A DNA stretch of 34,889 nt from Actinomycetota bacterium (GTDB taxonomy: Bacteria > Actinomycetota > Actinomycetes > Mycobacteriales > Mycobacteriaceae). Location: the NCBI GenBank assembly GCA_030836785.1, contig JAUPLT010000291.1, forward strand, positions 1 to 34,889, in the 5' to 3' direction. The notes beneath the pieces were generated by a model. The model was not told where the DNA came from. It searched no databases and saw nothing but the letters and a program-made list of their open reading frames with translations. Below, one piece after another: positions 28,201 to 34,889 of the stretch. The position numbers and the translations under genes are program-made. Position 1 is the stretch's first letter. Every line of letters starts with the position of its first letter.

Positions 28201-28206
28201 AACTTA
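28201..28206 (-). promoter_or_regulatory. -10 element of the amino-acid transporter operon (leaderless)
   Basis: TAAGTT on the minus strand fits TANNNT and ends 7 nt before ATG 28193; no ribosome site is present. Confidence 0.5.
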
Positions 28207-28274
28207 GTCGCCGGAGTCCGATGGGACCAGGGTTGTGCGCACGGTGAGGATTTCCCGCGGCGAGTCCCGCTAAA

Positions 28275-28330
28275 CGAAACTGCGCCCAGATCGCGATTCC
28301 GGCGGGAAAGGCGATCTGAGCGCAGTTTCG
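28275..28330. terminator. Long hairpin after ino1
   Basis: The arms CGAAACTGCGCCCAGATCGC (28275-28294) and GCGATCTGAGCGCAGTTTCG (28311-28330) pair over 20 bp with one mismatch (a G-U pair in one RNA), around a 16-nt loop. Read with ino1 (minus strand) the hairpin begins 27 nt after the stop and is followed by TTTAGC, so it can act as an ino1 terminator separating it from the transporter operon. Its size and near symmetry also fit a dispersed palindromic repeat. Confidence 0.7.
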
Positions 28331-28356
28331 ATGGGGAGTTACCCCTCAGACGGGAG

Positions 28357-29454
28357 CTATCCCGCGATGAACTCCTCAAGCTGGGTGCGCGCGACATCAT
28401 CGGGCAGCTGTTGCGGCGGGCTCTTCATGAGGTACGCCGACGCCGGGATGATCGGACCGCCGATGCCGCGATCCTTGGCGATCTTGGCGGCCCGGACCGC
28501 GTCGATGATGATGCCCGCCGAGTTCGGCGAATCCCACACCTCGAGCTTGTACTCCAGGTTCAGCGGGACGTCACCGAAGGCGCGGCCCTCGAGGCGCACA
28601 TAGGCCCACTTGCGGTCGTCGAGCCAGGCGACATGGTCGGACGGCCCGATGTGGACGTTCTTGTCCTCGATCTTGCCGGCCAGCGAACCGGTCAGGTTCG
28701 AGGTGACCGCCTGGGTCTTGGAGACCTTCTTCGACTCCAGACGCTCACGCTCGAGCATGTTCTTGAAGTCCATGTTTCCGCCGACGTTGAGCTGATAGGT
28801 GCGGTCCAGGGTGACGCCGCGATCCTCGAACAGCTTGGCCATCACGCGGTGGGTGATGGTTGCGCCGACCTGGCTCTTGATGTCGTCGCCGACGATCGGG
28901 ACGCCGGCATCCTCGAACTTCTTGGCCCACACCGGATCCGAGGCGATGAACACCGGCAGCGCGTTGACGAAGGCGACGCCGGCGTCGATGGCGCACTGCG
29001 CGTAGAACTTGTCGGCCTCCTCGGAGCCCACCGGCAGGTAGGACACCATGACGTCGACCTTGTTGTCCTTGAGCACCTTCACCACGTCGACGGGCTCCTC
29101 ATCGGAGAGGTCGATGGTGTCGGCGTAGTACTTGCCGATGCCGTCGAGCGTCGGCCCGCGCTGCACCACGACGTTGGTGGGCGGCACGTCGGCGATCTTG
29201 ATGGTGTTGTTCTCCGAGGCGAAGATGGCTTCCGACAGGTCGAAGCCGACCTTCTTGGCGTCCACGTCGAACGCGGCGACGAACTTGACGTCGCGCACGT
29301 GGTATTTGCCGAAGGTGACGTGCATCAGTCCGGGCACGGCAGAGTTCGGGTCGGCGTCCCTGTAGTACTCAACGCCCTGGACCAGCGAGGACGCGCAGTT
29401 GCCGACGCCGACAATGGCGACGCGCACCTCGTCAGACGCGCTGTGCTTAGTCAT
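28357..29454 (-). CDS. ino1: 1D-myo-inositol-3-phosphate synthase
   Basis: A 365-residue actinobacterial inositol-phosphate synthase that converts glucose 6-phosphate to inositol 3-phosphate with NAD. The NAD-binding motif [13 protein letters not shown] is at the N-terminus; conserved [10 protein letters not shown] and [11 protein letters not shown] blocks carry catalytic residues. Inositol feeds phosphatidylinositol, its mannosides and mycothiol. ATG 29454 has AAAGG 8 nt upstream. It lies 45 bp after the PadR-like gene, on the same strand, as in M. tuberculosis (Rv0047c-Rv0046c), suggesting co-transcription. A strong hairpin follows. Length is normal (367 in M. tuberculosis). Confidence 0.97.
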   Translation of the reverse strand: MTKHSASDEVRVAIVGVGNCASSLVQGVEYYRDADPNSAVPGLMHVTFGKYHVRDVKFVAAFDVDAKKVGFDLSEAIFASENNTIKIADVPPTNVVVQRGPTLDGIGKYYADTIDLSDEEPVDVVKVLKDNKVDVMVSYLPVGSEEADKFYAQCAIDAGVAFVNALPVFIASDPVWAKKFEDAGVPIVGDDIKSQVGATITHRVMAKLFEDRGVTLDRTYQLNVGGNMDFKNMLERERLESKKVSKTQAVTSNLTGSLAGKIEDKNVHIGPSDHVAWLDDRKWAYVRLEGRAFGDVPLNLEYKLEVWDSPNSAGIIIDAVRAAKIAKDRGIGGPIIPASAYLMKSPPQQLPDDVARTQLEEFIAG

Positions 29455-29499
29455 GGGCGTTACCTTTCTCGTACTTCTTGGTTGGTCTTGTGGTGAGTT

Positions 29500-30117
29500 T
29501 CAGCTTTGTTCGGGCTGGCTCTGGGCCACCCGCTCGGCGGCGATCAGCTCGCTCCGCTCGGTTGCGATTAACTCGCTTCGCTCGGTTGCGATTAACTCGC
29601 TTCGCTCGGCGGCAATCAGTTCGTTGAGCCATGTGACTTCCCGCTCGCTGGACTCCAAGCCCAACTGATGGAGTTGGCGGGTGTACCGGTCGAACGAGTT
29701 GCTGGCGCGGGCCACGGCGTCGCGAAGTCCCTCCCGGCGTTCCTCGACCTGCCGGCGGCGACCTTCCAGGATCCGCATCCGAGCCTCGGCCGGGGTGCGG
29801 TTGAAGAACGCCAGGTGTACTCCGAAACCGTCGTCGGTGTAGTTCTGCGGGCCGGTGTCGACGACCAGTTCGGCGAAACGACGACGGCCGGCATCGGTCA
29901 GTTGATAGACCCGCCGGGCGCGACGCAGCACGGGGGTTCCCTCGGGAGCGGCATCTTCGACGATCAGTCCGTCGGCCTGCATACGCCGCAGGGCCGGGTA
30001 CAGCGAGCCGTAGGAGAAGGCGCGGAAAGCTCCGAGCAGCCCGGTCAGGCGCTTGCGGAGTTCGTAGCCGTGCATCGGGGACTCCTGAAGAAGACCCAGA
30101 ACGGCGAGTTCCAGCAT
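29500..30117 (-). CDS. PadR-family regulator with expanded C-terminus (Rv0047c-like)
   Basis: A 205-residue PadR protein. The N-terminal winged helix (LAVLGLLQESPMHGYELRKRL, SYGSLYPALRRMQADGLI, ARRVYQLTDAGRRRF) is followed by a C-terminal helical dimerisation region (RILEGRRRQVEERREGLRDAV, QLHQLGLESSEREVTWLNELIAAE). ATG 30117 has the very strong site GGGAGG 7-8 nt upstream. M. tuberculosis Rv0047c, as I recall it, is 180 residues and ends soon after a single ELIAAER; here four 8-residue units (ELIAAERS/ELIATERS) lengthen the final helix through a 24-bp repeat. Such a helix could form a coiled coil. It precedes ino1 and may regulate it. Confidence 0.9.
   Translation of the reverse strand: MLELAVLGLLQESPMHGYELRKRLTGLLGAFRAFSYGSLYPALRRMQADGLIVEDAAPEGTPVLRRARRVYQLTDAGRRRFAELVVDTGPQNYTDDGFGVHLAFFNRTPAEARMRILEGRRRQVEERREGLRDAVARASNSFDRYTRQLHQLGLESSEREVTWLNELIAAERSELIATERSELIATERSELIAAERVAQSQPEQS
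29527..29622. repeat. 4 x 24-bp minisatellite in the PadR-like gene
   Basis: Units lie at 29599-29622, 29575-29598, 29551-29574 and 29527-29550 (minus-strand order). The middle two differ at one base; the outer two are diverged at several. Each encodes ELIA(A/T)ER(S/V). The two middle units use the rare leucine codon TTA, which is scarce in such GC-rich genes. The unit is in frame, so copy-number change would alter helix length without a frameshift. Confidence 0.95.
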
Positions 30118-30167
30118 CTCCTCACCTCCCTTTGATGCACCGTTACGGTGACGCGACACGTTCCGCA

Positions 30168-30184
30168 ATAGTATCGGGGCGATA
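30168..30184 (-). promoter_or_regulatory. PadR-like gene promoter and palindrome
   Basis: TACTAT (minus strand, 30173-30168) is a good -10; transcription starting near 30160 leaves a ~43-nt leader with GGGAGG. Overlapping it, 30172-30184 is the perfect inverted repeat TATCG-GGG-CGATA, a candidate operator. The rest of the 184-bp gap up to the DUF1707 gene holds a GC-rich stem (GCCGCC...GGCGGC, 30278-30295) just after that gene's stop, without a T-tract. Confidence 0.5.
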
Positions 30185-30301
30185 TATTCGCGGACAAATC
30201 AGCTGGTAGGTGCGCCGCCACCATCACGCCACGGCAACAAACGGAGGTATGAAACTTGTGAACGTCGCTCGCGAGTGGCCGCCGAACGGGGCGGCAGGAG
30301 G

Positions 30302-31150
30302 TTAGGGGTAGTTGATCCGCTTGACCGACGCGTCCGGGTTCAGCGCGATGTAGCCGCCGCCGAAGTCGCTGGACACATAGATCGACACCTCCAGGACGCC
30401 GGGAGCGGTGGGGTCGTCCCCCGGTTCGATGACCAGGTAGGTGCTCGTGACGTCCTCGGGTTTGATGCCGAGCGTCTCCGGCGCGCCACGCAACACCCCG
30501 ACCACGGCCTTGGTGTCGAACGCGGCCAAGTCGACCACCCTGGCGTCACTGTCCTTGGAGGAGGTGCTCGGGTCGTCGAAGCCGCCGCGGTAGGAGTAGC
30601 TCAACTCGCGGCGGTCGTCGCGGGGGTCGGGTCGGTCCAGCACCGCATACTCCGGGTAGATCACGAGGCGGAACCCGGTCGTGTCGCCGAACTTCTGGCG
30701 CATCTGCTCGAACAGACCACTGAGGCCGCCGAGGGACTGTAGTTGTTTCGGTGGGGTCAGCACGACCGGCACGACACCGTCAGGTTTGGCCCCGGGGTCC
30801 GAGGTGAAGTTGAGCGGGGAACTGGTGTTGCCGTACAGCCCCCATCCCACCCCGACGCCCAGCAGGACCAGCACCCCGGCGGTGGCCAGTCGGATCGCCC
30901 ACACCGGCCGACTGCTCGGTGCGCCAGGGGTTTTCAGGGCGCGAAGCTGCACCGGGGCATTGCCGGTCTGCAGGTCGTCGACCAGAGCGCGCAGTTCACC
31001 GAGGGTGGCGGCGCTGGTGGCCGCCTTCACCCGATGCGCATGTTCGGTCATCGACAGCTGGCCCTCCGCGAGCGCGCTGTCGAGGATCTGACAGATGTCC
31101 GTACGGTCACTGTCCTTGGCGCGGGTGCTGGGTCTCTGACCGGTCGACAC
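30302..31150 (-). CDS. DUF1707 membrane protein (Rv0048c-like)
   Basis: A 282-residue protein. Residues ~10-60 form a DUF1707 domain (DRTDICQILDSALAEGQLSMTEHAHRVKAATSAATLGELRALVDDLQ), a small helical domain found at the N-terminus of many actinobacterial membrane proteins. One membrane helix follows (WAIRLATAGVLVLLGVGVGWGLYG), then a ~180-residue outside domain with a beta-rich pattern (FRLVIYPEYAVLDRPD, ELSYSYRGG, TYLVIEPGDD). GTG 31150 (MSTGQRPSTRAKD) is chosen by resemblance to Rv0048c and by TACGAT ending 6 nt upstream (leaderless); the frame is open to 31183. Function unknown. It diverges from the DUF5318 gene. Confidence 0.85.
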   Translation of the reverse strand: MSTGQRPSTRAKDSDRTDICQILDSALAEGQLSMTEHAHRVKAATSAATLGELRALVDDLQTGNAPVQLRALKTPGAPSSRPVWAIRLATAGVLVLLGVGVGWGLYGNTSSPLNFTSDPGAKPDGVVPVVLTPPKQLQSLGGLSGLFEQMRQKFGDTTGFRLVIYPEYAVLDRPDPRDDRRELSYSYRGGFDDPSTSSKDSDARVVDLAAFDTKAVVGVLRGAPETLGIKPEDVTSTYLVIEPGDDPTAPGVLEVSIYVSSDFGGGYIALNPDASVKRINYP

Positions 31151-31156
31151 ACGCTG

Positions 31157-31162
31157 ATCGTA
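31157..31162 (-). promoter_or_regulatory. -10 element of the DUF1707 gene
   Basis: TACGAT on the minus strand fits TANNNT and ends 6 nt before GTG 31150; no ribosome site is present. Confidence 0.4.
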
Positions 31163-31205
31163 GGAGTTCGGGCTCGGTCGCACACCCCGGAAAGGGCCGC
31201 CGACG

Positions 31206-31211
31206 TACTCT
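31206..31211 (+). promoter_or_regulatory. -10 element of the DUF5318-ponA1 operon
   Basis: TACTCT fits TANNNT. It lies 7 nt before GTG 31219 but only 1 nt before GTG 31213, so if the transcript is leaderless the true start would be 31219 (VRLQRQ) rather than 31213 (VTVRLQ). Confidence 0.5.
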
Positions 31212-31212
31212 G

Positions 31213-31644
31213 GTGACCGTGCGACTGCAGCGACAGGTGGTGGACTACGCCCTCCGGCGGCGCTCCCTGCTGGCCGAGGTGTACTCCGGCCGCACGGGTG
31301 TCACCGAGGTGTGCGATGCCAACCCGTACCTGCTGCGGGCCGCTAAGTTCCACGGCAAGACGAGTTCGGTGATGTGCCCGATCTGCCGCAAAGAGCAGCT
31401 CACCCTGGTGTCCTGGGTATTCGGCGATCATCTGGGAGCCGTCTCGGGTTCGGCGCGCACCGCCGAGGAGCTGGTGCTGCTGGCCACCCGGTTCGAGGAG
31501 TTCGCCGTCCATGTCGTGGAGGTCTGCCGCACCTGCAGCTGGAACCATCTGGTGAAGTCGTACGTGCTGGGTTTGCCCCGCTCCGCCAAGGGCGCCCCCC
31601 GCACCCGGACCGCGCGTTCAGGCGCGCGAACCGCCAGTGAATAG
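31213..31644 (+). CDS. DUF5318 zinc-ribbon-like protein (Rv0049-like)
   Basis: A 143-residue protein nearly identical in layout to Rv0049: helical N-terminus (RLQRQVVDYALRRRSLLAEVYSG), then two CxxC knuckles, CPIC (55-58) and CRTC (105-108), on either side of a helix; together they could hold one zinc ion. The tail is basic. The molecular role is unknown. GTG 31213 follows the homologue; GTG 31219 is a leaderless alternative. It overlaps ponA1 by 8 bp, so the two are co-transcribed and probably coupled, pointing to a role with the cell-wall synthase. Confidence 0.85.
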   Translation: MTVRLQRQVVDYALRRRSLLAEVYSGRTGVTEVCDANPYLLRAAKFHGKTSSVMCPICRKEQLTLVSWVFGDHLGAVSGSARTAEELVLLATRFEEFAVHVVEVCRTCSWNHLVKSYVLGLPRSAKGAPRTRTARSGARTASE

Positions 31645-34144
31645 CGGCACAGGTCCCGACCAGCCCGCCAGCGACACCCCGTCGTCTGGTGCGTCTGGGG
31701 GCGCACGGCACCGTGCCGACACCCCAGCGGCGGGAAACGCGCTGGGGTCCGAGGCCACCCGGGTCATCCGTCGGCAGGTTCCACCGGACGATCGGCTGAC
31801 GGCGGTGATGGCACCGATTCGCGACGATCGGCCCGGTGCCCAGTCGCTGCGCGACCCGGTGGACGCGGTCAAGGCGGCTCTCGACGGCCCGCCGGCGGCG
31901 ACCGCCCCGCCGCGCCCCGAGCCGGTCACCCCCGCTCCCGGGGACGGCGGACAGCCACCCGATCGGCCGCCGCGCCGGCGGCGTGGTTGGAGTTGGCGCC
32001 GCTGGTTGGCGGTCGCGGCCACGGTGTTCGTCGTGCTGCCGCTGGTCACCTTCGGGATGGCCTACCTCATCGTCACGGTCCCCAAGCCGGGCGATATCCG
32101 GACCAACCAGGTCTCGACCGTGCTCTACAGCGACGGGTCCGAACTGGCCAGAATCGTTCCGCCGGAAGGCAACCGCGAAGACGTTGACATCAGCCAGGTG
32201 CCGGTGCAGGTCCGCAACGCGGTGATGGCCGCCGAGGACCGCGACTTCTATACCAACCCGGGCTTCTCCATCTCCGGGTTCGCCCGTGCCATCCGCAACA
32301 ACCTGTTCGGCGGTGATACCCAGGGCGGATCGACCATCACCCAGCAGTACGTCAAGAACGCACTCGTGGGCGACCAGCGCACCGGAATCGGCGGGCTCAT
32401 CCGCAAGGCCAAGGAACTGGTGATCTCCACCAAGATGAGCCAGCAGTGGTCCAAAGATGAGGTGCTGGAGTCGTATCTGAACATCATCTACTTCGGCCGT
32501 GGCTCCTATGGAATCTCGGCGGCCTCCGCGGCCTACTTCGACAAGCCGGTCGACCAACTCACCGTCGCCGAGGGTGCGCTGCTGGCCGCGCTGATTCAGC
32601 GGCCCTCCACCCTGGACCCGGCGGTCAATCTGGAGGACGCCCAGGTCCGGTGGAACTGGGTGCTCGACGGGATGGTGACCATAGGCGCGCTGTCCCAGGA
32701 GGAGCGCGACCAGCAGGTTTTCCCGGCGACCGTCTCCCCGGACCTGGCCAAGTCGGAGAACCTCACCACCGGGCCCAACGGCCTGATCGAACGGCAGGTC
32801 ATCAAGGAACTGCTGGAACTGTTCAACATCGACCAGCAGACCCTCGACACCCAGGGTCTGCAGATCACCACCACGATCGACCCGCAGGCGCAGGAAGCCG
32901 CTGAGAACGCGGTGACCACCTATCTCGACGGACAGATTCCGGAGATGCGGGCGGCCGTCGTCTCGATCGACCCGCGCACCGGCGGAGTGAAGGCCTACTA
33001 CGGCGGATCGGACGCGACCGGATTCGACTTCGCCCAGGCCGGCCTGCCCACCGGTTCGTCGTTCAAGGTGTTCGCCCTGGTCGCCGCCCTCGAGCAGGGT
33101 ATGGGCCTGGGCTATCAGGTGGACAGTTCGCCACTGCGGATCAATGACAGCCTCACCATCAACAACGTCGGTGGCGGCGGCTGCGGTAACTGCAACATCG
33201 CCGAGGCGCTCAAGCAGTCGCTGAATACCAGCTACTACCGGCTGATGCTGAAACTGAAGAACGGTGCCGTCGACGTCGCAGACGCCGCGCACCGGGCCGG
33301 GATCGCCGAGAGCTTCCCCGGCGTGGATCACACCCTCTCCGAGGACGGCCTCGGCGGCCCGCCCGGCGACGGTGTCGTGCTGGGCAAGTACGAGACCCGT
33401 GTCATCGACATGGCGTCGGCCTACGCGACGCTGGCCGACTCGGGCATGTATCACCGGCCGCACTTCGTGGAGAAGGTGGTCAACGGTCAGGGCGAGGTGC
33501 TCTTCGACGCCGCGAGCGAGGAGAACACCGGCGAGCGGCGGATCGAGGCGGCCGTCGCCGACAACGTCACCGCCGCAATGCAACCGATCGCGGGCTGGTC
33601 CGGGCACAGCCTGTCCGGCGGTCGGCCGTCGGCGTCGAAGACCGGCACCCATCAGTTGGGCGACACCGGCGCCAACCGTGACGCGTGGATGGTGGGCTAC
33701 ACGCCGCAGTTGTCCACGGCGGTGTGGGTGGGGACGGTGAAAGGCGACATCCCGCTGGTCAACAGTTGGGGCGGCCCGGTCTACGGCGCAGGCCTGCCGT
33801 CCGACATTTGGAAGTCCACGATGGACGGAGCGCTGTCGGGCACCGACTTCGAGTCCTTCCCGACCCCGTCTGAGATCGGTGGGTACGCGGGCGTCCCCGC
33901 TCCGCCGCCTCCGCCGCCTCCGCCTCCGTCACCGCCGCCGCCACCGCCCGTGGACCCGAATGCCATCCCGCCGGTCACCGGGGTGGAGGTGCTTCCCGGC
34001 GTGACCATCCCGTTGCCGCCGCCGGGTAACCCGTTCCTGCCTCCGCCTCCGCCGCCGCCCGGTGAGCCGCTCCCGCCGCCGGCGCCGCCCCCGCCCGCAC
34101 CGCCGGGTGAACCCGTCCCGGCTGTTCCTCCGCCGCCCCCGTGA
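31637..34144 (+). CDS. ponA1: PonA1, class A penicillin-binding protein
   Basis: An 835-residue bifunctional peptidoglycan synthase. A ~120-residue Pro/Arg-rich cytoplasmic part precedes one membrane helix (~124-147). The GT51 glycosyltransferase follows, with catalytic E200 in AAEDRDFY and GGSTITQQYVKN. The transpeptidase domain has S474xxK477 (TGSSFK), S528LN and K668TG. From ~residue 752 the tail is a long polyproline stretch. It polymerises and cross-links glycan at the poles; in mycobacteria it interacts with the hydrolase RipA and is phosphorylated by PknB. GTG 31637 overlaps the previous gene; its TGA overlaps the next start (GTGA). Confidence 0.96.
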   Translation: MNSGTGPDQPASDTPSSGASGGARHRADTPAAGNALGSEATRVIRRQVPPDDRLTAVMAPIRDDRPGAQSLRDPVDAVKAALDGPPAATAPPRPEPVTPAPGDGGQPPDRPPRRRRGWSWRRWLAVAATVFVVLPLVTFGMAYLIVTVPKPGDIRTNQVSTVLYSDGSELARIVPPEGNREDVDISQVPVQVRNAVMAAEDRDFYTNPGFSISGFARAIRNNLFGGDTQGGSTITQQYVKNALVGDQRTGIGGLIRKAKELVISTKMSQQWSKDEVLESYLNIIYFGRGSYGISAASAAYFDKPVDQLTVAEGALLAALIQRPSTLDPAVNLEDAQVRWNWVLDGMVTIGALSQEERDQQVFPATVSPDLAKSENLTTGPNGLIERQVIKELLELFNIDQQTLDTQGLQITTTIDPQAQEAAENAVTTYLDGQIPEMRAAVVSIDPRTGGVKAYYGGSDATGFDFAQAGLPTGSSFKVFALVAALEQGMGLGYQVDSSPLRINDSLTINNVGGGGCGNCNIAEALKQSLNTSYYRLMLKLKNGAVDVADAAHRAGIAESFPGVDHTLSEDGLGGPPGDGVVLGKYETRVIDMASAYATLADSGMYHRPHFVEKVVNGQGEVLFDAASEENTGERRIEAAVADNVTAAMQPIAGWSGHSLSGGRPSASKTGTHQLGDTGANRDAWMVGYTPQLSTAVWVGTVKGDIPLVNSWGGPVYGAGLPSDIWKSTMDGALSGTDFESFPTPSEIGGYAGVPAPPPPPPPPPSPPPPPPVDPNAIPPVTGVEVLPGVTIPLPPPGNPFLPPPPPPPGEPLPPPAPPPPAPPGEPVPAVPPPPP

Positions 34145-34889
34145 CGGCGGCGCCGTCACGGCCGACGGTGTCGCCCCGGCCGCTGGCCGGCCCGGAGCAG
34201 GGGAACTGCCGCAGCGACGACGACCGCGATCTGCCCAGCCGCACCGATGCGCTTGCCGCGGCACTCTCCGAGATGGTCGGCGGGCCGGTCGGCCGTCGGG
34301 CGCTGATCGGCCGAACCCGGCTGTTCACCCCACTGCGGGTCATGTTCGTGATCGCGTTGGCGCTTTTGGCGCTGGGCTGGTCCACCAAGGCGGCCTGCCT
34401 GCAGACCACCGGATCCGGGGCGCCCAGCCAGCGGGTCGCCAACTGGGACAATCAACGCGCCTACTACGAGCTGTGCTACTCCGACACCGTGCCGCTCTAC
34501 GGCGCGGAACTGTTGAGCCAGGGCAAGTTTCCCTACAAGTCGAGCTGGCTGGAACTGGACTCGGCGGGCCGTCCGCAAACCCAGTACGACGGCAGTCCCG
34601 CGGTTCGGCACATGGAGTATCCGGTGCTCACCGGTGTCTACCAGTACGTGGCGATGTCGCTGGCCAAGACCTACACGCTGGTCGCCGTCGCCACCGGATG
34701 GCCGCTGCTGAACGGTGTCGCCGAGGTGGTGATGTTCTTCAACATCGCCGCCTTCGGGCTCGCGCTGGCCTGGCTGGCGACGGTGTGGGCGGCGGCGATG
34801 CTGGCCGGCCGGCGGATCTGGGACGCGGCACTGGTCGCAGGCTCGCCGATCCTGATCTTCCAGGCGTTCACCAACTTCGACGCGCTGGC
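34141..34889 (+). CDS. GT87-like multi-spanning membrane protein, Rv0051-like (3' end outside window)
   Basis: Open from GTG 34141, which overlaps the ponA1 stop, to the window edge: 249 residues seen. A basic cytoplasmic N-terminus leads to a first helix (LRVMFVIALALLALGWS), an outside loop with NWDNQRAYYELCYSDTVPLYGAELL, YDGSPAVRHMEYPVLTG and further helices (NGVAEVVMFFNIAAFGLALAWLATVW, AALVAGSPILIFQAF). The acidic YYELCYSD and EYPVLTG motifs after helix 1 recall GT87 (DUF2029) polyprenyl-phosphate-dependent mannosyltransferases. It matches Rv0051, downstream of ponA1. Substrate unknown; a role in envelope glycan or lipoglycan synthesis is inferred. Confidence 0.8.
   Translation, partial: MTAAPSRPTVSPRPLAGPEQGNCRSDDDRDLPSRTDALAAALSEMVGGPVGRRALIGRTRLFTPLRVMFVIALALLALGWSTKAACLQTTGSGAPSQRVANWDNQRAYYELCYSDTVPLYGAELLSQGKFPYKSSWLELDSAGRPQTQYDGSPAVRHMEYPVLTGVYQYVAMSLAKTYTLVAVATGWPLLNGVAEVVMFFNIAAFGLALAWLATVWAAAMLAGRRIWDAALVAGSPILIFQAFTNFDAL

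Noticed and set aside
30249..30305. Plus-strand 18-residue ORF (MKLVNVAREW...) preceded by GGAGG
   Set aside because: GGAGG is only 1 nt from the ATG, no promoter is evident, and the ORF runs into the 3' end of the DUF1707 gene on the other strand; not enough to call a gene.
31400..33652. Long minus-strand ORF of 750 codons opposite ponA1
   Set aside because: Shadow of ponA1; no recognisable domain.
33893..34140. CCGCCT-rich stretch as a separate repeat element
   Set aside because: It encodes the polyproline tail normal for PonA1; the repetition follows from proline codons.

Overview
The window is GC-rich chromosomal DNA from a mycobacterium, most likely a rapidly growing species (Mycolicibacterium type). 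Gene content and order match conserved mycobacterial blocks: rsmG-parA-parB, cwlM-trxC-trxB, sigM-murJ, mutT4/cca, leuS, ino1 and ponA1. A glucosylglycerate hydrolase gene, described mainly from rapid growers, sits inside. No IS element, prophage, CRISPR array, rRNA or tRNA was found, and no gap between genes exceeds 300 bp.

Layout. 1-3.4 kb: the end of rsmG, the chromosome-partition operon parA-parB with a parS site in the start of parA, and a GNAT-like gene. 3.4-13.7 kb, minus strand: mutT4, a large secreted/membrane protein gene, murJ (lipid II flippase with pseudokinase), sigM, an rsmA-like gene, trxB, trxC and cwlM, mostly overlapping or tightly spaced. 13.8-15.8 kb, plus strand: the CCA-adding enzyme and a small protein full of DxDGDG loops. 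15.9-20.0 kb: an MDMPI/DinB-like gene, an MFS transporter, an AlgH/UPF0301 protein, a small membrane protein and an Mtc28-like secreted protein. 20.2-23.1 kb: leuS. 23.1-28.2 kb: an accessory block with an SDR, glucosylglycerate hydrolase, MarR regulator and a two-gene amino-acid ABC transporter. 28.4-34.9 kb: ino1 with a PadR regulator, a DUF1707 membrane protein, a DUF5318 protein, ponA1 and the start of a GT87-like membrane protein gene.

How it fits together. CwlM, MurJ and PonA1 belong to one envelope-synthesis network controlled by the kinase PknB in mycobacteria, and all three are present. TrxB/TrxC give thiol redox control behind a SigH-type promoter. Glucosylglycerate hydrolase beside an amino-acid importer suggests a carbon/nitrogen recovery module. 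Relative to M. tuberculosis H37Rv numbering, the window joins the Rv3906c-Rv3919c block directly to the Rv0036c-Rv0051 block, which lie on opposite sides of oriC in that species.

Most unusual signals: (1) three neighbouring genes (15.8-18.7 kb) have the last 14-16 bp of their reading frame, stop codon included, tandemly duplicated, placing extra stop codons in other frames; (2) the RsmA-like anti-SigM protein seems to lack its cytoplasmic anti-sigma domain; (3) a 24-bp minisatellite extends the PadR C-terminus and a 21-bp duplication extends ParB beside its CTP-binding motif; (4) a 20-bp-arm hairpin follows ino1; (5) a recurring TANNNT-N6-8-start arrangement suggests many leaderless transcripts. 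Family names rest on remembered homologues and motifs, not on a search.
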